From Bordetella parapertussis (GTDB lineage Bacteria > Pseudomonadota > Gammaproteobacteria > Burkholderiales > Burkholderiaceae_C): a stretch of 64,000 nt of DNA. The DNA lies in contig CAMCTC010000009.1 of assembly GCA_945878355.1 (NCBI GenBank), positions 1 through 64,000 on the forward strand, in the 5' to 3' direction. The notes beneath the pieces were generated by a model. The model saw only the letters and a list, made by a program, of their open reading frames with translations. It ran no database searches and was not told the origin of the DNA. Position 1 is the stretch's first letter, and every line of letters begins with the position of its first letter. This document shows, one piece after another, positions 41,759-50,532 of the stretch. The translations under genes and the position numbers were made by a program.

Positions 41759-42913
41759 ATGACCGACAGCCTGACCACCTTGCGCTTGCTCGAAGCGCTG
41801 ATCGCCTGCCCTTCGGTTACACCGGCCGATGCCGGCTGCCAGGCCTTGATCGCAGCGCGGCTCGAGGCTCAAGGCTTTGTCTGCGAGACGCTGACATTCG
41901 GTCCCGACCAGGCCCGGGTCACCAACCTGTGGGCATTGCACCGCGGCGCCAGCCCAGGACCGACGGTCGTTCTCGCGGGCCACACCGACGTGGTGCCGAC
42001 CGGGCCGCTCGCCGCCTGGACCAGCGACCCCTTCGTGCCCAGCCACCGCGACGGCAAACTCTACGGCCGCGGCGCTGCCGACATGAAGACCTCGATCGCG
42101 GCGATGACGGTCGCAGCCGAAGAGTTCGTGCGCCAGCACCCGCAGCACACCGGCACGCTGGCGCTGCTGTTCACCAGCGACGAGGAAGGCCCGTCGATCG
42201 ACGGCACGGTGCGCGTGGTCGAGGTTTTGCAAGCCCGCGGCGAGCGGCTCGACTGCTGCATCGTCGGTGAGCCAACTTCGGTCGATCGGCTTGGCGACAT
42301 GATCAAGAACGGGCGTCGCGGCTCGCTGTCGGCCAGGCTGCGCGTGATCGGCGTGCAAGGCCATGTCGCTTATCCGCAGCTCGCGCGCAACCCGGTGCAT
42401 CAACTGGCACCGGCGCTGGCCGAGCTCGCCACCACGGCCTGGGACGCAGGCAACGCGCATTTCCCGGCAACCGCCTGGCAGGTGTCGAACATCCACGCGG
42501 GCACCGGCGCCCTCAACGTGATCCCGGGCGAGGTGGTGGTCGATTTCAATTTCCGCTTCTCGACCGAGTCGAGCCCGGAGCAGCTGCAGTCCCGGGTCGA
42601 GGACTTGCTGGTGCGCCATGGCCTGGAGTTCAAGCTGGACTGGACCCTGGGCGGCTCGCCCTTCCTGACCCGGCCTGGCCGCCTGAGCGCAGCGCTGAGC
42701 GACGCCATCGCTGCCGAGACCGGCATCACGCCGGTGATGTCGACCACCGGCGGCACCAGCGACGGCCGCTACATCGCCCGGGTCTGCGAACAAGTCGTCG
42801 AGTTCGGCCCGGTCAACGCCAGCGTGCACAAGGTCGATGAGTGGGTGAACGTCGCCGACATCGAGCCGCTGAAGAATATTTACCGCCGCACGCTGGAGAC
42901 CTTGCTCAAGTGA
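41759..42913 (+). CDS. dapE: Succinyl-diaminopimelate desuccinylase
   Basis: A zinc M20-family hydrolase of 384 residues that releases LL-diaminopimelate. Metal-site motifs are [14 protein letters not shown] (His, and Asp), [15 protein letters not shown] (bridging Asp), [14 protein letters not shown] (catalytic Glu-Glu) and [14 protein letters not shown]. The dimerisation domain with [15 protein letters not shown] follows, then [15 protein letters not shown] and [13 protein letters not shown] (last metal His). ATG at 41759 is the conserved start; an in-frame start 99 nt upstream is not. The 118-bp gap after dapD shows nothing recognised. Confidence 0.96.
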   Translation: MTDSLTTLRLLEALIACPSVTPADAGCQALIAARLEAQGFVCETLTFGPDQARVTNLWALHRGASPGPTVVLAGHTDVVPTGPLAAWTSDPFVPSHRDGKLYGRGAADMKTSIAAMTVAAEEFVRQHPQHTGTLALLFTSDEEGPSIDGTVRVVEVLQARGERLDCCIVGEPTSVDRLGDMIKNGRRGSLSARLRVIGVQGHVAYPQLARNPVHQLAPALAELATTAWDAGNAHFPATAWQVSNIHAGTGALNVIPGEVVVDFNFRFSTESSPEQLQSRVEDLLVRHGLEFKLDWTLGGSPFLTRPGRLSAALSDAIAAETGITPVMSTTGGTSDGRYIARVCEQVVEFGPVNASVHKVDEWVNVADIEPLKNIYRRTLETLLK

Positions 42914-43824
42914 CCTTGATCGAACTGGTCGAGCGCTCAAGCGCCCGCCTCACCGAGGCGGGCGTTTCGTTTGGACACGGCACGGACAACGCTTTCGACG
43001 AGGCCGCCTGGCTGGTGTTGTGGCGGCTGGGCTTGGCGCTGGACGAACTCGACGGTGTCGCCGAGCAAGCCGTCACGGCCGAGCAAGAAGCCGCCGTGCA
43101 AGCACTGCTGGACCAGCGAATCACCAGCCGCCAGCCCGCTGCTTACCTCACCGGCGAGGCCTGGCTGCAAGGTGTTGCGTTCACCGTCGACAAGCGGGCG
43201 ATCGTGCCGCGTTCGCTGATCGCCGAGCCGCTGGCCGACGGCGCGCTAGACGTCTGGCTCGACGAACAGACCCACCGGGTGCTCGACCTTTGCACCGGCA
43301 ACGGCAGCCTGGCGGTGCTCGCTGCGATGGCCTGGCCCGAGGTGGTCGTCGATGCCGCCGACTTGAGCCCCGACGCACTGGCGGTGGCGAGGCTCAATGT
43401 CGATCGCCACGGCTTGGCTGAGCGCATCACGCTGCACCAGGGCGACGGCCTGACCGCAGTGGCGGGCCATCGCTACGACCTGATCCTGTGCAACCCGCCC
43501 TACGTCAACGCCGACTCGATGGCAGCGCTGCCGGCCGAGTACCAAGCCGAGCCTGCGCTGGCACTGGCCGGTGGCGCCGATGGCATGGACTTCATCCGTC
43601 AACTGCTGCATGACGCACCCCGGCACATGAGCCCGAACGGCGTGCTGGTGCTTGAAATCGGCCACGAGCGAGCCCATTTCGAGCGTGCGTTCCCGGCGCT
43701 GGACCCGGTCTGGCTGCCGACGAGCGCCGGCGATGACCAGGTGCTTCTGCTGACCCGCGACGCGATCACGCCATCCCAGATGTCGGCCCTTCAGCCGACC
43801 CTCCAACCGAACCCGACCCCATGA
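42910..43824 (+). CDS. prmB: Ribosomal protein L3 glutamine N5-methyltransferase
   Basis: A SAM-dependent methyltransferase for a glutamine of ribosomal protein L3, 304 residues. It has [26 protein letters not shown], the SAM loop [16 protein letters not shown] and the glutamine-methyltransferase signature [13 protein letters not shown] at 42910 overlaps the dapE stop (GTGA). The short extension beyond [11 protein letters not shown] at the C-terminus has low complexity. PrmB and PrmC differ little; [14 protein letters not shown] wording and the N-terminal domain favour PrmB. Confidence 0.92.
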   Translation: MTLIELVERSSARLTEAGVSFGHGTDNAFDEAAWLVLWRLGLALDELDGVAEQAVTAEQEAAVQALLDQRITSRQPAAYLTGEAWLQGVAFTVDKRAIVPRSLIAEPLADGALDVWLDEQTHRVLDLCTGNGSLAVLAAMAWPEVVVDAADLSPDALAVARLNVDRHGLAERITLHQGDGLTAVAGHRYDLILCNPPYVNADSMAALPAEYQAEPALALAGGADGMDFIRQLLHDAPRHMSPNGVLVLEIGHERAHFERAFPALDPVWLPTSAGDDQVLLLTRDAITPSQMSALQPTLQPNPTP

Positions 43825-45869
43825 TCCAGATAAAGAACCTGACCCTGCGCCGAGGCGTCAAGGTCGTCCTCAAAGACGCCAGCGTGACGCTGAACCCCGG
43901 CGAGAAAGTCGGACTGGTCGGCCGCAATGGCGCCGGCAAGTCCTCGCTGTTCTCGCTGATTGCCGGTCGGCTGCAGGCTGACGCCGGCGACTTCGACATG
44001 CCCAGCAAATGGCGCATCGGCCAGGTCGCGCAGGAAATGCCCGAGACCGACCAGCCGGCCACCGACTATGTGCTCGACGGCGACTTGCCGCTGGCCGAGG
44101 CCAAGGCCGTGCTGGCAGCAGCCGAGTTGTCTGAGGATGGCCATGCGATCGGCGACGCCTATGTCGGGCTGGAGCACGCTGGCGCTTTCGACGCGCCGGC
44201 ACGCGCCCAGGCGCTGTTGCTGGGCCTGGGGTTTCGCACCGACCAGCTCGACGCACCGGTCAACAGCTTCTCGGGCGGATGGCGCATGCGGCTGCAACTG
44301 GCCCGGGCGCTGATGTGCCCGGCAGACCTGATGCTGCTCGACGAGCCGACCAACCACTTGGACCTGGACGCACTGGTCTGGCTGGAGAACTGGCTGAAGA
44401 AATACGAAGGCCTGATGATCGTGATCAGCCACGACCGCGAGTTCCTCGACGCGATCACCAAGGTCACGGTTCATCTGGACGCCGCGACGCTGAACCGCTA
44501 CGGCGGCAACTATTCAAGCTTCGAGTCCATGCGCGCCGAGCGCATGGAGCAGCAGCAAGCGGCATTCGGCAGGCAGCAGGAAAAGATCGCCCACCTGCAG
44601 AAGTTCATCGACCGATTCAAGGCCAAGGCCAGCAAAGCCAAGCAGGCGCAGAGCCGGGTCAAAGCATTGGACCGCATGGTCAAGCTCGGGCCTGTGCTGA
44701 TGGACGCCGAGTTCGACTTCGAGTTCCGCCAGCCGCAAAGCCTGCCGAATCCGATGCTGACGATGCGCGAGCTGATCTGTGGCTACCCGAACCTGGTCGC
44801 CGGCGAGCCGCCGGTGGCGATCGTTCGCCATGTCACCCGCAGCGTGATGGCCGGCCAGCGCATCGGCATCCTGGGCGCCAACGGCCAGGGCAAGTCGACG
44901 CTGGTCAAGACCATCGCCCATGCGCTGCAGCCGCTTGCCGGCGAATTCACCGAAGGCAAAGGCCTGTCCGTGGGCTACTTCGCGCAGCAAGAGCTCGACC
45001 TGCTCAACGAGGACGACACGCCGATGCAGCGCATGGTGCGGCTGGCCCGCGAGACCGGCAGCAACGGCCAGGACGCACGCGAGCAGTCGCTGCGCGACTT
45101 CCTCGGCAAGTTCCGCTTCGTCGGCGAGATGGTGCACCAGACCGTGGGCACGCTCTCAGGCGGCGAGCGCGCGCGGCTGGTGATGGCCACGATCGTCTGG
45201 CAGCGCCCCAACCTGCTGCTGCTTGACGAGCCAACCAACCACCTGGACCTCAACACCCGGGAGGCGCTGTCGATCGCACTCAACGAGTTCGAGGGCTCGG
45301 TGATGCTGGTCAGCCATGACCGATCGCTGCTGCGCGAGGTCTGCGACGAATTCTGGCTCGTCACCTCGGGCGGCGTGCTGCCCTTCGACGGCGACCTGGA
45401 CGATTACCAGAAGTGGTTGCTCGACGTGTCACGCGCCAACGCGCGCGGGTTGCCCCCGCCACCCGTGCCGGGCTACCTGCCCGCCGCACCGGCACCCGAG
45501 CCTGTGCGCGCGGTGGCACCCGCAGCGACACCGAAATCGGTGGCGCGCGCCACGGCCGACAACGCGTCGGCACCCGGCAGCTACCGCCGAGACGAACGCA
45601 AGCAGACGGCCCAGACGCGCAGCCAGGCCGCCAATCGCAGCCGACCCTTGCGCAACGAGGTGACGCAGATCGACAGCCGGATGGAGTCTCTGGGCGCCGA
45701 GCGCGTCAAGCTCGAAGCCCAGCTGGCGAGCGGCAAACTGTCGGGAGCCGACATCGCCGAGGCCGGACGCCAGCTCAACCACATCAGTGCTGAACTGGGC
45801 CGCTTGGAAGAACGCTGGCTAGAGCTGCAGACCGAGATCGAAGCGATCACCGCTGACAGCATGGTGTGA
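43821..45869 (+). CDS. ABC-F family ATPase (YheS-like)
   Basis: A soluble protein with two ABC ATPase domains and no membrane segments, 682 residues. Walker A motifs are GRNGAGKSSLFSL and GANGQGKSTLVKT; signatures are NSFSGGWRMRLQLA and GTLSGGERARLVMA; Walker B motifs are LMLLDEPTNHLDLDA and LLLLDEPTNHLDLNT. The interdomain linker is rich in basic and Gln residues, as in ribosome-acting ABC-F proteins. A C-terminal coiled coil follows a Pro/Ala-rich spacer (about 540-600). It belongs with the YheS/Uup type. ATG overlaps the prmB stop (ATGA). Confidence 0.93.
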   Translation: MIQIKNLTLRRGVKVVLKDASVTLNPGEKVGLVGRNGAGKSSLFSLIAGRLQADAGDFDMPSKWRIGQVAQEMPETDQPATDYVLDGDLPLAEAKAVLAAAELSEDGHAIGDAYVGLEHAGAFDAPARAQALLLGLGFRTDQLDAPVNSFSGGWRMRLQLARALMCPADLMLLDEPTNHLDLDALVWLENWLKKYEGLMIVISHDREFLDAITKVTVHLDAATLNRYGGNYSSFESMRAERMEQQQAAFGRQQEKIAHLQKFIDRFKAKASKAKQAQSRVKALDRMVKLGPVLMDAEFDFEFRQPQSLPNPMLTMRELICGYPNLVAGEPPVAIVRHVTRSVMAGQRIGILGANGQGKSTLVKTIAHALQPLAGEFTEGKGLSVGYFAQQELDLLNEDDTPMQRMVRLARETGSNGQDAREQSLRDFLGKFRFVGEMVHQTVGTLSGGERARLVMATIVWQRPNLLLLDEPTNHLDLNTREALSIALNEFEGSVMLVSHDRSLLREVCDEFWLVTSGGVLPFDGDLDDYQKWLLDVSRANARGLPPPPVPGYLPAAPAPEPVRAVAPAATPKSVARATADNASAPGSYRRDERKQTAQTRSQAANRSRPLRNEVTQIDSRMESLGAERVKLEAQLASGKLSGADIAEAGRQLNHISAELGRLEERWLELQTEIEAITADSMV

Positions 45870-45969
45870 TCGCTTCGGTATCAAACCGCACTTCAACAGT
45901 CGAGGCATGATCGAGATCGATCGTGCATCCGTCGATCAAAGGTTGATCAACGCTGACGAGGAGATGATG

Positions 45970-46020
45970 ATGAAGTCCTGGGCCCTGGTGATGACGGTGC
46001 GGCGCCTGATCAAGACATGA
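45970..46020 (+). CDS. Possible short upstream reading frame (16 codons)
   Basis: GAGGAG (45958-45963) precedes three consecutive ATG codons (45964, 45967, 45970). From the third, the frame reads MKSWALVMTVRRLIKT and stops at TGA 46018-46020, which overlaps the ATG of the hydrolase gene as ATGA. The good ribosome binding site and exact stop-start overlap suggest a translated coupling peptide rather than chance. No conservation evidence is available. Confidence 0.35.
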   Translation: MKSWALVMTVRRLIKT

Positions 46021-47018
46021 ACGACTTGTTGACAGCAGTGGCTGTGGTGGCCGCTCTGGTGGCCGCTCTGGTGGCAGGTCTGGTCTGGTTCACCTGGCGC
46101 ACCAGTCGACGGGTGGAAGCCGCTTTTCCACCCCAAGGCCAATGGTTGGACCTGCCTGGCGCCCGGCTGCACGTTGTGGACAAGGGCCCCACCGTGCCAT
46201 TGTCAGCCGGCCAGCAAGCGCCGGTGGTGTTGCTGATCCACGGTTTGGGCGGCCAGATGGCGAACTTCACCTACGGTGTGGTTGATCGCCTGGCCAGGCA
46301 TTGCCGGGTGATTGCGATCGACCGGCCCGGTGCGGGCTACTCGGTTCGCCATCCCGGCGCTTCGGCCGCACTCGGCGCACAAGCCGATGTCATGGCAGCC
46401 TTGATCGATGCCATGCAACTCGGTCGCCCCGTCGTCGTCGGCCACTCACTCGGCGGTGCCATCGCCTTGACATTGGCACAACGCCATCCAGGCAAGGTGG
46501 CGGCACTGGCCCTGGTGTCGCCGCTGACCCAGATGCCCAAAGCCGTGTCGACCGCATTCAATGGGCTGATGATCAGCAGCCCGGTGCTGCGCCGCCTGGT
46601 CGCCTGGACCTTGGCCCTGCCTGCGACGATCGCCAAACGCGATGCGGTCTTGGCGCTGGTGTTCGGCCCAGAAGCGGTACCCGCTGATTTCGGCACCCGC
46701 GGTGGCGGCTTGCTGGGCGTGCGGCCATCGCATTTCATCGGCGCATCGACCGACTTGGCGGCCGTGGAGCAAGACCTGCTGACCGTCATCAATGGCTACG
46801 GCGACATGCGCTTGCCTGTCAGCGTGTTGTATGGGCGCAGTGACCGGGTGCTCAGCGCTGTCGAACAAGGCCAAGGGCTGGCCGATGCGTTGCCCGGCGC
46901 ACAACTCGTGTTGGTGGACGGTGGTCACATGCTGCCGGTGACGCAGGCGGCGCGCACCGCCGATTTCATCAGCGCGGTGGTGTACCAGATTCACCCCGCA
47001 TCCGCCAACGCCACCTGA
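46017..47018 (+). CDS. Alpha/beta hydrolase with N-terminal membrane anchor
   Basis: A 333-residue protein. A hydrophobic N-terminal segment (about 5-28, VAVVAALVAALVAGLVWF) suggests membrane anchoring or export. The hydrolase fold has the HG oxyanion motif VVLLIHGLGGQMANF, RPGAGYS, the nucleophile elbow VVGHSLGGAIAL (Ser) and the acid/base end LYGRSDRVL and VDGGHMLPVTQAA. It resembles lipase/peroxidase-like alpha/beta hydrolases; substrate unknown. It starts at an ATGA overlap with a small upstream frame and lies 147 bp after the ABC-F gene. Confidence 0.88.
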   Translation: MNDLLTAVAVVAALVAALVAGLVWFTWRTSRRVEAAFPPQGQWLDLPGARLHVVDKGPTVPLSAGQQAPVVLLIHGLGGQMANFTYGVVDRLARHCRVIAIDRPGAGYSVRHPGASAALGAQADVMAALIDAMQLGRPVVVGHSLGGAIALTLAQRHPGKVAALALVSPLTQMPKAVSTAFNGLMISSPVLRRLVAWTLALPATIAKRDAVLALVFGPEAVPADFGTRGGGLLGVRPSHFIGASTDLAAVEQDLLTVINGYGDMRLPVSVLYGRSDRVLSAVEQGQGLADALPGAQLVLVDGGHMLPVTQAARTADFISAVVYQIHPASANAT

Positions 47019-47094
47019 CCCAGCCTGGCCGTCGGTGCGCAGGTCAATCAGCGCGACGCCAATCCTGCCAGCCGGGATCGCCTAGAACCCAGGA

Positions 47095-48312
47095 TCATGG
47101 GGGTAGGCGTTCAGCGCGCAGCACGATGTCGCGCCACAGCGCGTCGCGCTGGCGGCTCAGCGCAAGATCGCTCGAACGGGGCCATACCGCCGTCTGGACC
47201 ATCACCAGCTTGAGCCGAGGATGGACGAACACCGACTGCCCGCGAACACCGAGCAAGGCGAACCCCAGCCTGTCCGGGAACACCCAGGTCTGGAAGCCAT
47301 AGCCGAAATAAGGGGTCGCGCGCCACGGCTGCAAATGCCCGTCGCGAAGGCGTACCGTAGTGGCGGCGTCCACCCACTCGGCAGGAATCACGGTTTGGCC
47401 GTCGCGCTGCCCCCGCTCGGCCAGAAGCAAGCCCAGCCGGCCCCAATCGCGCAAGCGCGCCGACATGCAGCAATACGCCGCTTCCATGCCTTGCGGGTCG
47501 GTGATCCAGACCGCGTCTGCTTCGGCGCCCAAAGGCTGCCACAACTTGTCGCTCACATAGTCTGCCAGCGGCCGCCCCACCGCACGGGTGAGCACTTGCG
47601 CCAGCACTTGGGTATCGGCCGAGATGTATTTGAAGCGATCGCCCGCTGCAGCGTCACGGTCCTGGAATCGACCCAGCGCGGCCAACAGACCGCCGCCCTG
47701 CCTGGTCCATGTCCGCGACAGCGCCGCGATGTCGGTGTTGGGTTTGTCGTAGGTTTCGTCGAAGCGCACGCCCGAGGACATGTTCAGCACATGGCGGATC
47801 GCGACGCCCTTCCACGCCGTGGCAGCGAGCGCCGGCTCGTAGCGTTCCACCGGGTCATCGACCGAGGCGATCTTGCCTTCGGACACGGCGACGCCGATCG
47901 CCATCGCCACCACCGTCTTGGCCATCGAAAAAGAGGTGAACCTGTGCTCGGGTTGGCGACCGTATTGGTAGCGCTCGACCAGCACCTTGCCGTCCTTGAG
48001 CACCAGCAAGCCGGTCGTGGGATGGCTGTCGAGATAGGGCTGGATGAAAGGCCAGTCGGGCTCGGCATCGCTGCGCGGCAGCGCACGCACAGCCTGCGCT
48101 GCGCGCACCGTGCGGACCGGAAAGAGCGTCTCCATCGCGCTGTAGGCACCGACCATGTGGTCCTGGGTGTACCAGTTGTTCAGCGTGCCAGCTGGGTATC
48201 CCTGACTTGCACCATAAGCGTCTTCGTCAGGCGCGGCCATCACGCAAAAACTGGTGGCCAAGCCGGCAACCAGCCATACAAAAGCCCTGCGCCAATGAGG
48301 CTTCGACAACAT
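47095..48312 (-). CDS. Serine hydrolase of the beta-lactamase/class C esterase family
   Basis: A 405-residue protein with an N-terminal signal peptide (RRAFVWLVAGLATSFCVMAA). The catalytic SxxK lies in TSFSMAKTVVAMAIG and the second motif is in FKYISADTQVLAQVL, the YxS/N equivalent. Other family blocks are MSSGVRFDET and YGFQTWVFP. It is most like secreted beta-lactamase-related esterases that cleave esters or amides rather than classical beta-lactamases. ATG at 48312 gives the signal peptide. It ends the minus-strand group with the SDR at 48327 (14 bp upstream). Confidence 0.87.
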   Translation of the reverse strand: MLSKPHWRRAFVWLVAGLATSFCVMAAPDEDAYGASQGYPAGTLNNWYTQDHMVGAYSAMETLFPVRTVRAAQAVRALPRSDAEPDWPFIQPYLDSHPTTGLLVLKDGKVLVERYQYGRQPEHRFTSFSMAKTVVAMAIGVAVSEGKIASVDDPVERYEPALAATAWKGVAIRHVLNMSSGVRFDETYDKPNTDIAALSRTWTRQGGGLLAALGRFQDRDAAAGDRFKYISADTQVLAQVLTRAVGRPLADYVSDKLWQPLGAEADAVWITDPQGMEAAYCCMSARLRDWGRLGLLLAERGQRDGQTVIPAEWVDAATTVRLRDGHLQPWRATPYFGYGFQTWVFPDRLGFALLGVRGQSVFVHPRLKLVMVQTAVWPRSSDLALSRQRDALWRDIVLRAERLPP

Positions 48313-48326
48313 GGGTTTCAAGTCTG

Positions 48327-49100
48327 TCAGTACAGCCGGCTCGTCGCGCCGCCATCGACGGGCAGCACCGTCCCGTTGACGAACCTGGCCGCGTCCGAAC
48401 ACAGCCAGGTGATGGCACTGGCGATCTCCTCGGCGTGACCGAGTCGGTTCATCGCCGAATGCTTGGCCGCGATCACCCTGTAGCGTTCAGCTGAAGCCGG
48501 TGCATCGGGGTTGACCATTTCAGACCGGGTGAAGCCAGGCGCCACCGCGTTGATGCGCAAGCCCCTCTGCCCATAGTCGATCGCCGCCGACTGGGTCAGA
48601 CCGACAACACCGAACTTGCTGGCGCTGTAGGTCGCGTGGCCGAGGTCCGAGGGTTTGATCCCGTAGATCGACGCGACATTGACGATCGCGCCCGCGCCCT
48701 GTGCCAGCATCGCCGGGATCTCATGCTTCATGCAAAGCCAGACGCCTTTGAGATTGACGTTCATCAGCGCGTCCCATTGCGCCTCCTTGACGTCCGCCAC
48801 CGGTTTGCCCACCGGACCTGAGACGCCGGCGTTGTTGACGGCGCAGTCCAGCCGCCCGAACCGGGCCAGTGTGGCCTGAACCATGGCCGCGACATCGACG
48901 GCCCGGCTGACATCGGTCCGAACGAACAGCGCTTCGCCGCCCAACGCCGTGATCTGCTGCAACACGGATTCACTCTGCTCGCTGCGGCGTGCAGCGATCA
49001 CCACGCTTGCGCCTTCGCGAGCGAACTGCAGCGCCGTCGCTGCGCCCAAGCCCGAACTGCCGCCGGTGACCAGGGCGACTTTGCCTTCGAAAGGCCTCAT
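48327..49100 (-). CDS. SDR-family oxidoreductase (second)
   Basis: A 257-residue classical SDR: VTGGSSGLGAATALQFA, the cofactor-selecting IAARRSEQSE (basic, suggesting NADP), NNAGVSGPVG, the Ser-Tyr-Lys triad in VNVASIYGIKPS and ATYSASKFGVVGLTQSAA, and NGTVLPVDGGATSRLY. The substrate is not readable. I chose ATG 49100 with GGAG 7 nt upstream; ATG 49112 adds four residues. It lies between the serine hydrolase and the PRISE-like gene on the minus strand. Confidence 0.9.
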   Translation of the reverse strand: MRPFEGKVALVTGGSSGLGAATALQFAREGASVVIAARRSEQSESVLQQITALGGEALFVRTDVSRAVDVAAMVQATLARFGRLDCAVNNAGVSGPVGKPVADVKEAQWDALMNVNLKGVWLCMKHEIPAMLAQGAGAIVNVASIYGIKPSDLGHATYSASKFGVVGLTQSAAIDYGQRGLRINAVAPGFTRSEMVNPDAPASAERYRVIAAKHSAMNRLGHAEEIASAITWLCSDAARFVNGTVLPVDGGATSRLY

Positions 49101-49193
49101 TGAATTCTCCATTTTCTCGAGTTCAGCCCGACGAAGACAGGCCTTGCCGCCATGCTGAAAACTGCGCTCATCTCCACCGCCATTCCCGACCCA

Positions 49194-49268
49194 TCACTCG
49201 AGCTTGACGCCGACCGCGGCCACCACCTTGGACCAGCGCTGCAGTTCGGCAGCGATCAGCGCGGCAAC
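49194..49268 (-). pseudogene. C-terminal remnant of a Bug/TctC-type solute-binding protein
   Basis: Minus-strand codons read AALIAAELQRWSKVVAAVGV-KLE and then TGA at 49194, the typical ending of Bug-family (TctC) periplasmic binding proteins, where an Arg-Trp-x-Lys-Val-Val motif precedes the last ten residues. Upstream the frame merges into the end of the PRISE-like gene in another frame, and no start or body of the protein remains. About 25 codons survive. The family is greatly expanded in Burkholderiales. Confidence 0.55.
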
Positions 49269-50344
49269 AGCGACTGCGACTGCATGCGCTCGAACCAGTG
49301 GTGCAGCGCATCCTCGGTGTCTAGGCAGTCGTTGAAGCCGTGCTGGCGCAGCTTGATGCCGCTGAGCACCGAGTCGGCCGGGTTGGCCTGACCATGGGCG
49401 AATGCGCGGTCAGTGAACTGCCACGAACTGCCAACCAACTGCTCGAGCGTGAAGGGCCGCAGCCCGTGCTTGGCAACGATCCTGGCCCAGACCGCTTCCT
49501 GCGCCGGCATGCCCTCGGTCAGCGAATACGGCTGCGCTGCGCCGACAGCCATGTCGAAGCGCCGTGCGACCGAGGCCCAGAGGTCTTCCCACACCAGCAT
49601 ATCGCCGTTGAGCACGTTGTAGGTCTCGTTGGCGGCGATCTCGTTCGTGCCGGCCCACTCGGCAGCGCGCGCGATCAACCGGCTGTCACTGGCCGCGTTG
49701 ATGCAGCGCCCGCCGCCAGGAAAGCGCAGTGGCTGACCCAGTTCGCGTTGCACCGCCGCGTAGGCGCCTAGCGCGGGGATGATGTTCATCGGGCTGCCGA
49801 TCGCGTAGCCTAAGATCAGCTGCGGCCGCAGCACCGTGAAGGTCCAGGCCGCGTGCGGCTGGCGCGCGCGCAACAGGTCTTCTTGCAGCCAGTAGAAGTT
49901 GGCATGCGCATGGCGCGGCCAACGCTCCTTGGCTGGCACCGGCGCCGGCTCGACATGGCCGCCGTAGGCCTTGGTGCCCTGCATCAGTGAGACATGGCGC
50001 AGACCCTTGGCCACCGGCTGCAGCGCATCGAGCAGGTTGCGCAACATCGCTTCGTTGACCGCCATCTGTTGCGGGTCGCGCCAACCGGCCACCAGATCCG
50101 GCAGTTCGTAGAGCGCAGCGAACAGCACATGGGTGACGCCGTCCAGGTTGGCCGCCGCGCTGCGGCAGGCCGCAGCGTCGGTCAGGTCGAGCGCGAGATG
50201 GCGCACACCCTCGGGCAGCGGCAAAGGACGGCGCGACAGCGAGATCACCTCCCAGTCGGGCAGCGCCGCAAAATGCGCCACCGCGGCGGCGCCGACAACG
50301 CCGCTGCCGCCGGCGATCAGGATCTGGTGTTTGGTTTTTCGCAT
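49256..50344 (-). CDS. PRISE/VEP1-like NAD(P)-dependent reductase
   Basis: A 362-residue extended SDR with Rossmann motif ILIAGGSGVVGAAAVAHF, then SLSRRPLPLPEGVRHLALDL, and LMQGTKAYGGH and the active-site tyrosine region NFYWLQEDLL. These blocks are characteristic of progesterone 5-beta-reductase/iridoid synthase-like enzymes (PRISE), which reduce enones. The physiological substrate in bacteria is usually unknown. A start ATG at 50344 is used. It is divergent from the amidohydrolase gene across 188 bp. Confidence 0.85.
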   Translation of the reverse strand: MRKTKHQILIAGGSGVVGAAAVAHFAALPDWEVISLSRRPLPLPEGVRHLALDLTDAAACRSAAANLDGVTHVLFAALYELPDLVAGWRDPQQMAVNEAMLRNLLDALQPVAKGLRHVSLMQGTKAYGGHVEPAPVPAKERWPRHAHANFYWLQEDLLRARQPHAAWTFTVLRPQLILGYAIGSPMNIIPALGAYAAVQRELGQPLRFPGGGRCINAASDSRLIARAAEWAGTNEIAANETYNVLNGDMLVWEDLWASVARRFDMAVGAAQPYSLTEGMPAQEAVWARIVAKHGLRPFTLEQLVGSSWQFTDRAFAHGQANPADSVLSGIKLRQHGFNDCLDTEDALHHWFERMQSQSLLPR

Positions 50345-50532
50345 GGCTCAACTCCTGGTGGAAACACGTGCCGACAGCTGAGCCACCCACAGCGGCAACA
50401 AACTGATCGTGCGGCATTGTGACGGCGAGCGCGCCGGGCTGCCTGCAAACTCAAGCCAGATGAGGGTTTTCATACCAGTCCGGGCGGCGCAGGCTGGCAT
50501 CATTCGAGACGAATTCATTCTGGAGACAAGCC

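Noticed and set aside
45925..45950. GATCAA/TTGATC inverted repeat as an ABC-F terminator
   Set aside because: Only a 6-bp AT-rich stem and no T-run; too weak to call.
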